DNA of 64,000 nucleotides from an uncultured Aquimarina sp. (lineage in GTDB: Bacteria > Bacteroidota > Bacteroidia > Flavobacteriales > Flavobacteriaceae): contig CANNFM010000002.1 in the NCBI GenBank assembly GCA_947503835.1, positions 485,048 to 549,047 of the forward strand, in the 5' to 3' direction. The position numbers and the translations under genes are program-made. Shown here piece after piece: positions 34,763 to 44,656 of the stretch. A model generated the notes under the pieces. It was not told the DNA's origin, did no database searches, and saw only the letters and a list, made by a program, of their open reading frames with translations. How positions within the stretch are numbered: the first letter of the stretch is position 1; each line of letters opens with the position of its first letter.

Positions 34763-35431
34763 CTATAAAAGTCCTAAATCTTTCGTCATAGCGACTAGAT
34801 GAATCGCATTCTTTGCCTTAAAATTATATTTTAGTTTATTCAGGCGTTTTTCTATAGAACTTATACTGTTTGGTGATATACGATTTTTTCTAAAATACTC
34901 TCGTATTTCTTCCTGGGTAAGGCCGTCGGATAAGTGTTTTAACAACAAAATATCGTAATCTTGAAGCTCAAAAACATTAGTCTTACTCATTGCGTTTTCT
35001 AACTGCGGAGAGAGGTATGAATTGCCTCTATACACTTCGGTAACCGATTGCACCAACTCATTTAATCCTTTTCTGCCTTTACATACATATGCGTTGATAT
35101 GCTGATCGGTAAAAAATGATTTCACTTTGCCGGGTCGGTCTTCCATCGAGTATACAATAACTTTTATATCGGGCTGTAAGGCTCTGGCGGCTTCGATAAG
35201 CTCAACACCCGAACTCATTTCACGATCTCTATGACTTTCTTTAAAAGAAAGGTCTGTAATCATAAGATCAAAAGGCTTTTTGTCTTTATACGCTCTTCTA
35301 AATCTAAGATATCCCTCATCGCAATATTGTGCCTGCTGGATATTCTCAACTCCCGTTCTTTCATAGAGGATATTGGCAATCCCATGATTAATACTCCCCA
35401 GGTCTTCTGTGATCAAAATTTTCTTGAACAT
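34763..35431 (-). CDS. Response regulator with C-terminal DNA-binding domain (LuxR/NarL-like)
   Basis: The 222-residue product has an N-terminal receiver domain (1-125): acidic pair in ILITEDLGS, phosphoacceptor aspartate in DLMITDLSF, and the later conserved lysine in AYVCKGRKG. A C-terminal helical domain (about 150-222: YDILLLKHLSDGLTQEEIREYF, SISSIEKRLNKLKYNF) corresponds to a NarL-type helix-turn-helix. It is the partner of the histidine kinase 35448-37391, 16 bp upstream on the same strand, forming a two-component system. Confidence 0.92.
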   Translation of the reverse strand: MFKKILITEDLGSINHGIANILYERTGVENIQQAQYCDEGYLRFRRAYKDKKPFDLMITDLSFKESHRDREMSSGVELIEAARALQPDIKVIVYSMEDRPGKVKSFFTDQHINAYVCKGRKGLNELVQSVTEVYRGNSYLSPQLENAMSKTNVFELQDYDILLLKHLSDGLTQEEIREYFRKNRISPNSISSIEKRLNKLKYNFKAKNAIHLVAMTKDLGLL

Positions 35432-35447
35432 AGGCTCTTTATTTTAC

Positions 35448-37391
35448 TTAACTCGGAAAATGTATTTTGGCTTTAAAGCCTTTTCCTTTATCTGAGTCAA
35501 AGATAAATGATCCACCAATTGTTTTTATACGGTTTTCCGCATTCTGGAGTCCATTGCTATAAATTAAGTCTTTTTTAACAATTCCTACTCCATTATCGGC
35601 ATAGCTAATTTCTATAGTTTTACTCGTTTTTTTAAAGGTAATAGCCACAAGACTAGCCTGGCTATGTTTTTTCATATTGATCATCAACTCTTGTATAATG
35701 CGGTGTACCACGATCTTTTTTTCGGGATTTACAGCTTGCCAATTAATATCATCAATATCTTTGATGATAATTTTGGTATCATACGAACTATAACTACTTA
35801 ACATCCCACTAAGTTCTTGTGCATAGTTTTCTCCGGTATCAAAACTGCTATTTTCTCTAGAAATATCTCGTGTTCTGCTATAAATATCTTCTAGTTTGTC
35901 TAATACCTCGTGATCCTCTGTATTGTTTTGGATTGTGTTCATCACATGATACACATCATTAGCCAGCTCATCATGAATTCTTTTAGAAATACGAGCTTCG
36001 GCATTAAAAACATCTCGTATATTTTCTCTTTTATGTCGTTGCTGAAGTAGATAAAAGATTAATCCGCCTGCCAATAATAAGATAATGGTACCAAAAAGGT
36101 AAATAATTTTTTGACGATCCTTTTTGGCTGTTTCTGCTTTTAGGATTAAATTTTCGTTCGTTAACTTATCATTTTCGTATTTGGTCACTGCATAGATCTC
36201 CCGGTTACTCTGGTTGATTTCGCTTAGTTTAAGATAGGTTTCATTAAATACCTTAGCTTCTTCATTGGTGTTTTCTTTGAGTTGAAATACAAATCCCAGC
36301 GCTTCAATGATTGAAGTTAAACTTTTTAGTTGTAACGCACTTTGATAGGCCTCCTCTGCATAGTACAAGGCTTTTATTTTATTTTTAACAAGATAGTATT
36401 TAGTAAGATAAACGTTACTTGCATATTGCCCTTGAATATCCTCTATTTCAATACGAACTTTTCTAGATTTTAATAATAAAATTTCTGATTCCTTATTCTC
36501 TGAATCTTGAAGCCATTTAACAAATCCCAGATTACCTAATACTCTAGCATATTCTTTTCTATTACCCTGTATTAAGGAATCGTTTTTTAATTCTGAAAGA
36601 ATTGATACTCCATTTTTATAATCACCTTTATTTGCAAGTATAAGTGCCTTACTATTCTTAAAAACTAAAACATTACTTGCTCCAATATTCATAATCGATA
36701 GACTATCTAAAGCTAGAGAATTATATTTTAAAGCTTCTATATTATTATTTTGTTCCGCATTAGCTACTGAAATACCGTGATACAAACCTAAAAGAGTTTT
36801 TAAATCAGTAGTGTTTTCTATATACTTAAGTCCATCAATTGCTGTGGTTTTGCTTCCTGAATAATCCCCTAGCATAGCTTGTATATTGGTCATTTGCAAT
36901 AAGCTCTTACCTGCCTGTACACTATCATTATTCATTCTTGAAATCTTAAAAGCTTCATTATAGTATTGAAAAGCTTCAGTCAATTGATTGTTCTTTTTAT
37001 AATAAATTCCAAGTTTAGTAGATGCTTTTATCATATAAGACCTATCCTTATTTTTTTTAGCAAAATCATATAATTGATGAGAGTGTACTATGGCGTTATC
37101 CAATTGTTTCGCTTTACCCAATAACCAGGTTTTTTGCATTAAACCATTATAGATTAAAGAATCTTGTTCATATAAAAAAGCACCATCTAGAAAAGAAGAT
37201 ACATACTCTAATCGTTGGGATACAGATAGTGAATCCTTTTTACTCAACATATAATATTGAGCAATACTATCTAAAGCTTGTTGTGAGGGATATGTTTTTG
37301 CCTGTTCCTGGCAAAAAACTGAAGACATACCACATAAAAAGATTACCCCTACTACAATATAAAAAGAGGAATTGACGCGCCAAAGTTTCAT
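35448..37391 (-). CDS. Membrane histidine kinase with periplasmic TPR sensor domain
   Basis: The 647-residue product has a signal peptide (ending VFCQ), a periplasmic TPR-like helical region (about 45-400: KLGIYYKKNNQLTEAFQYYNEAF and related repeats), one transmembrane helix near 430-450 (IIYLFGTIILLLAGGLIFYLL), and a cytoplasmic kinase. Its dimerisation region has the phosphoacceptor in RIHDELANDVYHVM, the HisKA_3/DesK-NarX type that pairs with NarL-like regulators. The ATPase lobe has VVHRIIQELMINMKKHS, ADNGVGI and GLQNAENRIKTIGG. It is followed by the response regulator gene. It senses a periplasmic or peptide signal; the ligand is unknown. Confidence 0.92.
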   Translation of the reverse strand: MKLWRVNSSFYIVVGVIFLCGMSSVFCQEQAKTYPSQQALDSIAQYYMLSKKDSLSVSQRLEYVSSFLDGAFLYEQDSLIYNGLMQKTWLLGKAKQLDNAIVHSHQLYDFAKKNKDRSYMIKASTKLGIYYKKNNQLTEAFQYYNEAFKISRMNNDSVQAGKSLLQMTNIQAMLGDYSGSKTTAIDGLKYIENTTDLKTLLGLYHGISVANAEQNNNIEALKYNSLALDSLSIMNIGASNVLVFKNSKALILANKGDYKNGVSILSELKNDSLIQGNRKEYARVLGNLGFVKWLQDSENKESEILLLKSRKVRIEIEDIQGQYASNVYLTKYYLVKNKIKALYYAEEAYQSALQLKSLTSIIEALGFVFQLKENTNEEAKVFNETYLKLSEINQSNREIYAVTKYENDKLTNENLILKAETAKKDRQKIIYLFGTIILLLAGGLIFYLLQQRHKRENIRDVFNAEARISKRIHDELANDVYHVMNTIQNNTEDHEVLDKLEDIYSRTRDISRENSSFDTGENYAQELSGMLSSYSSYDTKIIIKDIDDINWQAVNPEKKIVVHRIIQELMINMKKHSQASLVAITFKKTSKTIEISYADNGVGIVKKDLIYSNGLQNAENRIKTIGGSFIFDSDKGKGFKAKIHFPS

Positions 37392-37409
37392 CCCCCAAAA
37401 TTACTAAAT

Positions 37410-37456
37410 TAAATCTGGTCTGTATAGTAACATTTATACTATACAGACCAGATTTA
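37410..37456. promoter_or_regulatory. 20-bp perfect hairpin between the small lipoprotein gene and the kinase gene
   Basis: TAAATCTGGTCTGTATAGTA (37410-37429) is a perfect inverted repeat with 37437-37456 around a 7-nt loop. On the minus strand it lies between the stop of the small lipoprotein gene (37481) and the kinase ATG (37391). There is no strong T-run on the kinase side, so it may be a partial terminator, an attenuator or an mRNA-processing or stability element that gives higher lipoprotein than kinase expression. Confidence 0.75.
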
Positions 37457-37480
37457 ACAATCATAAGATTTTTATATTAT

Positions 37481-37642
37481 TTAGTTTCCTCCTTGATCTT
37501 CATCATCAACTTGTCCATGACCTCCATTTGTCGCAACTTCATCAATAGCAGGAGCTTCATTATCAGCAATACTATCTGCAGTACAAGCAGTAAAACTAGT
37601 GGTCATAAATAGGGCGATGAGTATATAAAATATAGTTTTCAT
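37481..37642 (-). CDS. Small secreted lipoprotein or peptide, 53 residues
   Basis: The start chosen is ATG 37640-37642 (MKTIFYILIALFMTTSFTAC), a clean hydrophobic signal whose TSFTAC end fits a lipobox loosely; an upstream ATG at 37669 would add nine charged codons. After cleavage only about 34 residues remain: acidic, rich in Gly, Asn and Asp (NGGHGQVDDEDQGGN at the end). It lies 89 bp upstream of the TPR histidine kinase gene on the same strand with a long hairpin between. Too short for a known family. It may be a signal peptide or accessory of the kinase; this is inference from position. Confidence 0.6.
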   Translation of the reverse strand: MKTIFYILIALFMTTSFTACTADSIADNEAPAIDEVATNGGHGQVDDEDQGGN

Positions 37643-37669
37643 AATTTTTACTTTTTTTGGATTTAACAA

Positions 37670-37982
37670 AGGGGTTACTGTCCGGAAATTTTTCCAGATG
37701 TTTTGGTATTCAGTAACCGTTAGGTAATAGGGAGTACTCCTTTGATTTTTGGAAAGTTGAAATCGTAAACAGTGGTTGATGGCTACCTTCCAATTTGGCC
37801 ATTTATTACTGCATTACGGATTTCCGTAAAAACTGGATCGATACATTTGCTATGTTAGCAATACGTAATCGGAACTAGTTACTATGTGAATTTATGGAGA
37901 CTTTGAGCATTGATTTATAAACGATTCCAAAGATTCCAAAGATTCCGTAGAAGGCTTTAAGATTCCAATAATTTTGTTAGCT
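37670..37982. other. Intergenic region with short repeats
   Basis: A 300-bp divergent gap. It holds an 8-bp inverted repeat GGTTACTG (37673-37680) and CAGTAACC (37711-37718). Just before the plus-strand gene it has four copies of a gattcc-type unit (GATTCCAAA direct repeats near 37922-37945 and AGATTCC at 37960). These may be regulator-binding sites. No ORF of note. Confidence 0.45.
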
Positions 37983-38516
37983 ATGAATCAAAAAACAAGT
38001 GTATCGTACAAGAATGAGATTCTTGAAAAGTACAAAAGGGAAAAAGGTGGAGAAATGAGCAGTTACTTGCTTAATCCCACAAGAAAACAGATTAAAGAAG
38101 CATGTATATGGTTGTTAAATCGAAGAAAAGGCAGTTATGATGAGGGGATTCTAAATCGCTTTTTTAAGTTTAAGGAAGGAGAAAATAAACTGTATGCAAT
38201 CGAACGAATGAAGGGAGATAAATTTAAACCGATTGTAAATTTTTTAACGGGGGAAACAAAATCAACAACACCTGCTAATTTAGAATTAATCAGCTGGCTT
38301 ATCGATTTTAGACCAAGACCATTGTCGGTCTATCTACGATCTAATCATGAAGAAATCTTAGCTCCAGAATCAGTTGGCAATTCTATGTATGCCCTTAACG
38401 GGGTAGAAATTCCTGATATTCCAGAGACTAAAGTGATCCAAAGAAATGATAAGAGTATTACGATTATTTCTCAAATTAATCCAACGCTGAAAATCACGAC
38501 CATAGTGTCGTTATAA
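37983..38516 (+). CDS. Hypothetical cytoplasmic protein, 177 residues
   Basis: The start taken is ATG 37983 (MNQKTSVSYKNEIL). There is no signal peptide or membrane segment. The basic N-terminal half contains NPTRKQIKEACIWLLNRRKGSYDEGILNRFFKF, a helical pair reminiscent of small effector-adaptor domains in which a helix is followed by D..IL..FF, and then LISWLIDFRPRPLSVYLRS. I cannot assign a family with confidence. It is divergent from the lipoprotein/kinase operon and preceded by short gattcc repeats, so it may be part of the same accessory locus. Confidence 0.6.
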   Translation: MNQKTSVSYKNEILEKYKREKGGEMSSYLLNPTRKQIKEACIWLLNRRKGSYDEGILNRFFKFKEGENKLYAIERMKGDKFKPIVNFLTGETKSTTPANLELISWLIDFRPRPLSVYLRSNHEEILAPESVGNSMYALNGVEIPDIPETKVIQRNDKSITIISQINPTLKITTIVSL

Positions 38517-38767
38517 ATTAGAATTAATTAAAAAAAGTATATAAGGGAATCACAATATATTTTGAACACAATACATTTAGGGGCTACTATCTAAAAGCAA
38601 GATATTACTATGAGAATTTAGATCTAGTACTAAGAACACCCATACATTATGTGATCAATACCATTAATTTTATGTAGTAAAAGGTAATCACCTTTTTATG
38701 TTCACGTCGTCAAATATTACCCCTAGCAGTAGTAAAAACATCCTTTGCATTATATACATAACAGGAA

Positions 38768-41700
38768 TTAAGAAGCTACTTCCTTCTTTTCCTTTTTATA
38801 ATGTATCTTATTTCTCCAATACGAAAGTGCCCCAAGTACTATTAAGAAAGCCATAGAATAAAACACCGCATTAGGGGTCACCACTTTATCTCCGCTTGCA
38901 TACGAATGCAATCCTTTCAAGTAAAAATTCACTCCAAAATAGGTCATCAATACACTATAAATGGCAATTATCGATGCCATATTAAACCACCATCTACCTC
39001 GTAATCCAGGAACTAGTCGCATATGAATTACAAAAGCATAGATCATAATACTGATTAAAGCCCAGGTTTCTTTTGGATCCCAGCCCCAATATCGCCCCCA
39101 ACTCTCATTAGCCCACATACCTCCTAAGAAATTTCCTATGGTAAGCATGACTAGTCCGATAGTAAGTGCCATTTCGTTAATAATGGTAATCTCTTTGATA
39201 TTAAGATCCATACGTTTTTTATTGGATGCCGTCGTTAGAATCATCAACACTAAAGAGAGGATTCCCAGAATTGCACCCACAAAAAATGGCCCATAACTAC
39301 CCACAATGATAGAAACATGAATTAATACCCAATACGAGTCTAATACGGGTTGCAAGTTTGCAATGGCAGGGTCTGTCCAGTTTTGATGTGCAAAAAACAA
39401 GATAATTGCGGCTACAAAGGTAGTAGCAGCTATGGTTAGATTACTTCTCTTACCAAAAGCCAATCCTATGGCAAGAGTCATCCAGGCTACATAAATCATA
39501 GATTCATACGCATCACTCCAAGGTGCATGCCCAGAGACATACCAGCGTACGATTAATCCGGCGGTATGTAAGATAAATAGTACCACTACCAAACCAATGG
39601 TTCCGTTAATTACGCCTTTAATGACTTTAGACTCTTTAAAAATCCTAATAATCACGAAAATCATTAAAAACAACCCGATTAATCCATAATATCTATATAA
39701 GGTTCTAAAGATGTCATATTTGTTTAGTGCGATTTCGGCTTTGATCTTTTTGTCCGTGGGTACTACTTCGCTTCCAAATTTTTTCTGGAAACTCTTCATA
39801 CTCTCCACATATTGATCAGGCTTACTATAGTCTCCTGTTTGTCTTGCCTGATGAAGGGATTGCTTATAAATCTGAATAATCTGCCGGGTATATACAGAAT
39901 CCATTCCGCTAAACTTGTATTCGTTTAATTCTGGCGGAGAAACCCACTTATTACTCTCATCTCCCGGAACCGGAAAAATCTTAAGAATACCACCTCCCAA
40001 AGCTTGATTAAGCAAGTAAAACTTCTCATGAGTTTTTAGAAAGTCTTTTTCAAAGCTGCTCGGAGTATTCGTACTACTGGCACGTTCTAGATACGGCGTT
40101 AACTTATAGGTACCATCGGGTTCTACCAGGTCGATAAGAGATACGCGTCTTTCTGATTTAGGAACTCCTAATATCTTACGAATACTATCGTTTTCTCTTT
40201 GTAATTCTATTATTGGAATACTATACCAGATAAATGGATTTTCGACCATAGATACAAATACCTGATCTGCATTCAGGCCTTCGTAGGTATCTTTCTTGCT
40301 TAGTTTACGTAGTAATTCTGAAGAGAAGGTATTTATTGGTTTCATTCTTCCTCGCTCATCCTGAATCACAACGCTACCAAATTTTGCAGCATGTTCTACA
40401 GGTACTGCATTAGCCTTAATCACAGAATCCAATTTTGCTTTACTAGGTAATGTTTGCGCATGATTGGTATGATCTGCCGTATCTTGTGCAAAAGAAAATG
40501 TAGAAACGATCAATGCCAAAAATACGGTTAACGCTTTCTTTTTTGATTTTACTTTGTTAAGCATTATCTCTAAATCGGCAAATCGCGATCCTTTGGTAAA
40601 AAGGATTAACATTAGCCCTAAATACAACAACATATACCCTGTATAGGTAATCCAGGTTCCCCATCGATCATGATTTACAGATAATACGGTTCCTTTTTCG
40701 TCGGGATCAAAAGAGGCTTGAAAAAAACGATACCCTTTATGATCCAAAACATGATTCATATAAATATCATAAGGGCTTGAAGAATTCCCATCTACAATAT
40801 CAACTTTACTTTTAAAAGATTTATAAACATTCTCTGTTCCAGGGTATTTTTCGGCAATAAAATCATTTAGTTTTAATGCAAAAGGCAGTTCTAATCGTTT
40901 CGAACCATAAACAAAATACATATCTAATCCCCCTAAAGAAAATCTTGACATATCATTACTATACCCCTTACCTCCAAGTAATTTAACCTCTTTAGTCTCT
41001 CCATTGCTAGACACCTCTAAGATTAAAGCATCTTCTTGTCCTTTATCTTTAATTTCGATGGGTACAACATCATATTTGCCTGTTATTACAGGATCAGGAA
41101 TTACAAACTGCATCCCCGCGGTTTGATATAGAGAGCGCAGCATCAAAGGTTGTACGCTATCTTTGAACACCAATCCTTGTTTTTGATCTGCCATTCGCAT
41201 ATAAGACCCTTCGAAAGGAGATTCTATAAAATAATCATCATTGGTATAGGTAATATTAATGGCACCCTGAGTGGATTTATTAAATGCGATTAATACATTA
41301 TGAATATTAGAAACTTCTCCTTCTTCGAGAAAATGATCATGGCGATTACCATCACCGGCTTCTACTATTTTTAGGTAGTTTTTTCCATCTTCGGTGGCAA
41401 CTAATCCCATCTCTGCCCCCTGGATAAATTTTTTGTATTGAATCGTAACGGGTTGCTTATTATAATCGGTATTAATCGTAAAACCATTATCGGTAGCTTC
41501 TGCCAACTCTAATGCTTCAGAAATAATTCGTCTACGAGGTTCTCCATCAATTTCGCCATCTAAAAATATGGTGAGGTATGTTTTTTCAGAAAGAAAAGCA
41601 GATGTAGTTTCTCCTTCGCGTATGGGCATTACACCTTCATAACTTATATAACGCGTTACAAAGGCTCCAACAATGATCAGGATAAATGATAAATGAAGTA

Positions 41701-41941
41701 ATAACGTAGCCCATTTTTCTTTTTTATAAAGTCGAAATCTAAAGATGTTTCCACTAAAATTGATAGCAAAAAACACCATGATAGCTTCAAACCACCACGC
41801 ATTATAAACCCATATTCTGGCCGCAGTAGTACCGTATGCATCTTCTAAAAAAGTACCTACTCCCATAGAAGCTGCAAAAACAATAAACAAAACTGCCATT
41901 AATCGTGTAGAGAACAAAATGCTTTTTAGCGTATCCTGCAT
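38768..41941 (-). CDS. ccsA: Cytochrome c biogenesis protein, ResB-CcsA fusion
   Basis: The very long product (1057 residues) joins a ResB-like N-terminal part (about 1-500, four membrane helices and a large periplasmic loop) to a CcsA C-terminal part (about 760-1057). The CcsA heme-handling signature WGRYWGWDPKETWALI is present, as are the neighbouring histidines in HVSIIVGSYGPF and FVIHMRLVPG. This single-chain form of System II for heme delivery to apocytochrome c is usual in Bacteroidota. The middle loop (about 480-740) is periplasmic. A promoter lies at 41966-41973. Confidence 0.95.
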   Translation of the reverse strand: MQDTLKSILFSTRLMAVLFIVFAASMGVGTFLEDAYGTTAARIWVYNAWWFEAIMVFFAINFSGNIFRFRLYKKEKWATLLLHLSFILIIVGAFVTRYISYEGVMPIREGETTSAFLSEKTYLTIFLDGEIDGEPRRRIISEALELAEATDNGFTINTDYNKQPVTIQYKKFIQGAEMGLVATEDGKNYLKIVEAGDGNRHDHFLEEGEVSNIHNVLIAFNKSTQGAINITYTNDDYFIESPFEGSYMRMADQKQGLVFKDSVQPLMLRSLYQTAGMQFVIPDPVITGKYDVVPIEIKDKGQEDALILEVSSNGETKEVKLLGGKGYSNDMSRFSLGGLDMYFVYGSKRLELPFALKLNDFIAEKYPGTENVYKSFKSKVDIVDGNSSSPYDIYMNHVLDHKGYRFFQASFDPDEKGTVLSVNHDRWGTWITYTGYMLLYLGLMLILFTKGSRFADLEIMLNKVKSKKKALTVFLALIVSTFSFAQDTADHTNHAQTLPSKAKLDSVIKANAVPVEHAAKFGSVVIQDERGRMKPINTFSSELLRKLSKKDTYEGLNADQVFVSMVENPFIWYSIPIIELQRENDSIRKILGVPKSERRVSLIDLVEPDGTYKLTPYLERASSTNTPSSFEKDFLKTHEKFYLLNQALGGGILKIFPVPGDESNKWVSPPELNEYKFSGMDSVYTRQIIQIYKQSLHQARQTGDYSKPDQYVESMKSFQKKFGSEVVPTDKKIKAEIALNKYDIFRTLYRYYGLIGLFLMIFVIIRIFKESKVIKGVINGTIGLVVVLFILHTAGLIVRWYVSGHAPWSDAYESMIYVAWMTLAIGLAFGKRSNLTIAATTFVAAIILFFAHQNWTDPAIANLQPVLDSYWVLIHVSIIVGSYGPFFVGAILGILSLVLMILTTASNKKRMDLNIKEITIINEMALTIGLVMLTIGNFLGGMWANESWGRYWGWDPKETWALISIMIYAFVIHMRLVPGLRGRWWFNMASIIAIYSVLMTYFGVNFYLKGLHSYASGDKVVTPNAVFYSMAFLIVLGALSYWRNKIHYKKEKKEVAS

Positions 41942-41965
41942 AATAACCTTTCTTTTTTAGCTCGG

Positions 41966-41973
41966 CAAATTTA
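41966..41973 (-). promoter_or_regulatory. -7 promoter element of the ResB-CcsA gene
   Basis: On the minus strand TAAATTTG matches TAnnTTTG; the transcript would begin near 41961, about 20 nt before the ATG at 41941. On the plus strand the divergent DUF2520 gene has only a weak TATTTTAG at 42070. Confidence 0.5.
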
Positions 41974-42079
41974 ATGTTTTTAGCAGGATAAAGTATAATT
42001 ATCAGCTCTTGATTTATTGGTTTTAACAGAAGTGTTAATCTTCTGTACTTTTTTAAGGTAACTTCCTTATTTTAGCCAT

Positions 42080-42844
42080 ATGATTAGAGTCGTAATTCTT
42101 GGGGCCGGAAATGTTGCTCAACACTTGTATACAGCCTTTAGTAATCAAACATCTATTGAAGTTGTGCAGTGCTACAACCGCAAAGGTCTGCCCCTACACC
42201 CAAACCAAAAGAAAGACTCAATTATAAAAAATCTAAAAGAGCTACGCATAGCAGATGTATACCTATTGGCCGTAAGTGATGATGCTATTGAAGAAATTTC
42301 TTCGAACTTGCCTTTTAAAAACCGGCTTGTGGTGCATACTTCGGGTAGTGTTCCTATAGATGCAATTCATAATGCTAACCGCAAAGGGGTATTCTATCCC
42401 TTACAAACATTTAGTAAGGATAAAACTATTGATTTTAGTGCCGTACCTTTCTGTTTAGAAGCAGAAAAAGAAAATGATGTAGAGGTTTTAGAAGAATTGG
42501 GGTCTGTATTATCACAGAAACTTTATAAAATCTCATCAGAACAGCGCAATGCTTTACATGTGGCGGCCGTAGTCGTAAATAATTTTACGAATTATTTATT
42601 CTCGGTTGGAAATGATATCTGCAAAGAAAATAGTATCCCGTTTGAGATTTTATATCCATTAATTAAAGAAACGGCTCATAAAATAACAACAATAGATCCT
42701 GATCATGCGCAAACAGGACCTGCAATACGAAACGATAGTAAGACCATCGATCGACATCTAAATTTTCTATCAGATACAACACAAAAAGAAATATATCAAA
42801 CCCTCACAAAAGCTATACAATCTAAATATGGAAAAAAGTTATAA
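42080..42844 (+). CDS. Rossmann-like and DUF2520 domain protein
   Basis: The 254-residue product begins with a Rossmann nucleotide-binding motif (VVILGAGNVAQHLYTAF) and continues with LLAVSDDAIEEI and VVHTSGSVPIDAI, then a C-terminal DUF2520 all-alpha domain (LHVAAVVVNNFTNYLFSVG, GPAIRNDSKTIDRHLNFL). The family resembles 6-phosphogluconate or ketopantoate reductases; its reaction is not established. The end overlaps the KdsC-like gene by 17 bp, so they are translationally coupled. Confidence 0.9.
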   Translation: MIRVVILGAGNVAQHLYTAFSNQTSIEVVQCYNRKGLPLHPNQKKDSIIKNLKELRIADVYLLAVSDDAIEEISSNLPFKNRLVVHTSGSVPIDAIHNANRKGVFYPLQTFSKDKTIDFSAVPFCLEAEKENDVEVLEELGSVLSQKLYKISSEQRNALHVAAVVVNNFTNYLFSVGNDICKENSIPFEILYPLIKETAHKITTIDPDHAQTGPAIRNDSKTIDRHLNFLSDTTQKEIYQTLTKAIQSKYGKKL

Positions 42845-43352
42845 AGAATACCTGCAGCATATCACCACCTTTATTTTTGATGTAGACGGTGTATTAACCG
42901 ACGGAACCGTTTTTGTTAATACCGATGGAGAACTCCTGAGAACCATGAACATTAAAGATGGGTATGCACTTAAGACAGCGGTACAGCAAGGGTATAATGT
43001 TTGTATTATTTCTGGCGGAAAAAATGAAGGTGTTCGACAACGTTTAAAGAATTTAGGAATACCGGATATTTATTTGGGCGCCCATCACAAAGTTGAACAG
43101 CTTAATGAATATTTTGCCGGTAAAAATATTAAAGCCGAAAATGTATTATACATGGGTGATGACATTCCTGATATGCCGGTAATGCAAATTATAGGCTTGC
43201 CAACATGCCCGCAAGATGCTGTAGCAGAAATCAAAGAAATCTCTAAATATATATCCTATAAAAAAGGTGGAAAAGGTTGTGTAAGAGATGTTATAGAGCA
43301 GGTACTTAAGGTGCAGGGAAAATGGATTACCAGTTTTGATGCTGAAGCGTAG
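42828..43352 (+). CDS. kdsC: KdsC-like HAD-superfamily phosphatase (KDO-8-phosphate phosphatase)
   Basis: The 174-residue product is a C0-type HAD phosphatase with the nucleophile motif TFIFDVDGVLTDG, motif II SGGKNEGVRQRLK, and the metal-binding MGDDIPDMPVM. Length and motifs match KdsC, which removes phosphate from 3-deoxy-D-manno-octulosonate 8-phosphate during synthesis of LPS core. This fits the other LPS and outer-membrane genes in the window (LptD, LptF/G). It overlaps the preceding gene, and rdgB follows 50 bp later. Confidence 0.85.
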   Translation: MEKSYKEYLQHITTFIFDVDGVLTDGTVFVNTDGELLRTMNIKDGYALKTAVQQGYNVCIISGGKNEGVRQRLKNLGIPDIYLGAHHKVEQLNEYFAGKNIKAENVLYMGDDIPDMPVMQIIGLPTCPQDAVAEIKEISKYISYKKGGKGCVRDVIEQVLKVQGKWITSFDAEA

Positions 43353-43402
43353 TAGTATTGTCGGAAGTCGGAATTTTAAAAATGAACAATAATTATTCAT
43401 AA

Positions 43403-43975
43403 ATGAAAATTGTATTTGCAACCAATAACCTTAATAAACTAAAAGAAGTACAGGCATTAGTTCCTTCGGAAATCGAATTATTAAGTCTTGCTGATATTGG
43501 ATGTAAAGAGGATATTCCTGAAACTTCTCCTACTATAGAAGGTAACGCTAAACAGAAAGCTAACTACATTAAACAATATTATGGCTACGATTGCTTTGCC
43601 GATGATACCGGCCTAGAGGTACAAGCATTGAAAGGTGCTCCGGGAGTATACTCTGCAAGATATGCAGGAGAATCAAAAGATGCCAATGCCAACATGGATA
43701 AACTTTTAAGCGAATTATCTGATACAGAAAATCGAGAGGCTCAATTTAAGACTGTAATTGCTTTGGTACTTAATGATACATTAGAAACATGTACCGGGAT
43801 TTGTAAAGGCGAAATAACTAAGGAAAAAAAAGGAAAAGGTGGTTTTGGATATGACCCTATTTTTTTACCTGATGGATATACGAAGACATTTGCAGAACTC
43901 CCATTATCAGAAAAAAATAAAATCAGTCATCGAGGAAAAGCTGTACAACAATTAATTGATTTTTTGAATCGTTAA
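43403..43975 (+). CDS. rdgB: Non-canonical purine NTP pyrophosphatase, RdgB/HAM1 family
   Basis: The 190-residue product hydrolyses dITP and XTP to prevent their incorporation into DNA and RNA. The N-terminal [55 protein letters not shown] and the ending [17 protein letters not shown] are the family's nucleotide-binding motifs in order. Normal length. Its end overlaps the convergent CPBP gene by 4 bp. Confidence 0.95.
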   Translation: MKIVFATNNLNKLKEVQALVPSEIELLSLADIGCKEDIPETSPTIEGNAKQKANYIKQYYGYDCFADDTGLEVQALKGAPGVYSARYAGESKDANANMDKLLSELSDTENREAQFKTVIALVLNDTLETCTGICKGEITKEKKGKGGFGYDPIFLPDGYTKTFAELPLSEKNKISHRGKAVQQLIDFLNR

Positions 43976-44604
43976 TCAACACCCGGAAATGCTAACATTT
44001 CTCCCATACCTACCGTAAAAAGCCAATTACCATAAATTGCATGTTCTACAGAAACTAAGGTAGTTGATTTCGTTTTTTGATAGGTATACGCAAATAATAG
44101 TCCCCCGACAAAAGTAAGCAGTTGCACTAAAAAGCTTTTCAAAAAAAGATGCGCTAAAGAAAAAAGGACTGCGTTAATAAAAACAAACAGCCACTTATTT
44201 TTAATTAATTCTTCGTAGCGTTCGTAAAAAAAAGTTCTATAAATAATCTCTTGTGGCCAAACGGACAAAAAAGTATAAATAAACAAAATCATCACCCATA
44301 ATTCTGGTCTCTTGATCAATACAGAAAAAAGTTTATCAGGGGCTACAAAAAAAACATATAGTCCGGTTACAATCACTATAATAGCCAATTTGATCATCAA
44401 TTCTTTCCAAAAAGGTCTCCAATACTGTTTGTTAGGGAATCTTAATCTTAGTAAACCCATTCTTCTAAGAAGTAACAATATATATACAAAACCAATGACG
44501 GTGAATATAATTTTGAAAACAATAGGATAACTAAGCAGAAAACTTACCGGAAGTAAAATAAAAAGAAAGAATAATTCTAAGCCCTTGTATAGGTTGGTTT
44601 GCAT
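43972..44604 (-). CDS. CPBP-family intramembrane metalloprotease
   Basis: The 210-residue product has about six membrane helices. The active-site region is recognisable: [18 protein letters not shown] (the E-x-x-R-like motif), [14 protein letters not shown] (F-x-x-H), and [14 protein letters not shown] with a third histidine. This is the Rce1/CAAX-prenyl-protease-like glutamic protease fold; bacterial members are involved in bacteriocin immunity or peptide processing, and here the partner is unknown. Its neighbours on the 5' side are the two small-RNA-like units. Confidence 0.85.
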   Translation of the reverse strand: MQTNLYKGLELFFLFILLPVSFLLSYPIVFKIIFTVIGFVYILLLLRRMGLLRLRFPNKQYWRPFWKELMIKLAIIVIVTGLYVFFVAPDKLFSVLIKRPELWVMILFIYTFLSVWPQEIIYRTFFYERYEELIKNKWLFVFINAVLFSLAHLFLKSFLVQLLTFVGGLLFAYTYQKTKSTTLVSVEHAIYGNWLFTVGMGEMLAFPGVD

Positions 44605-44656
44605 ACCCTAGTTTTTGGCTAATTTCAAAATAAAAAAATGAATTGAGTGTTTTTTT

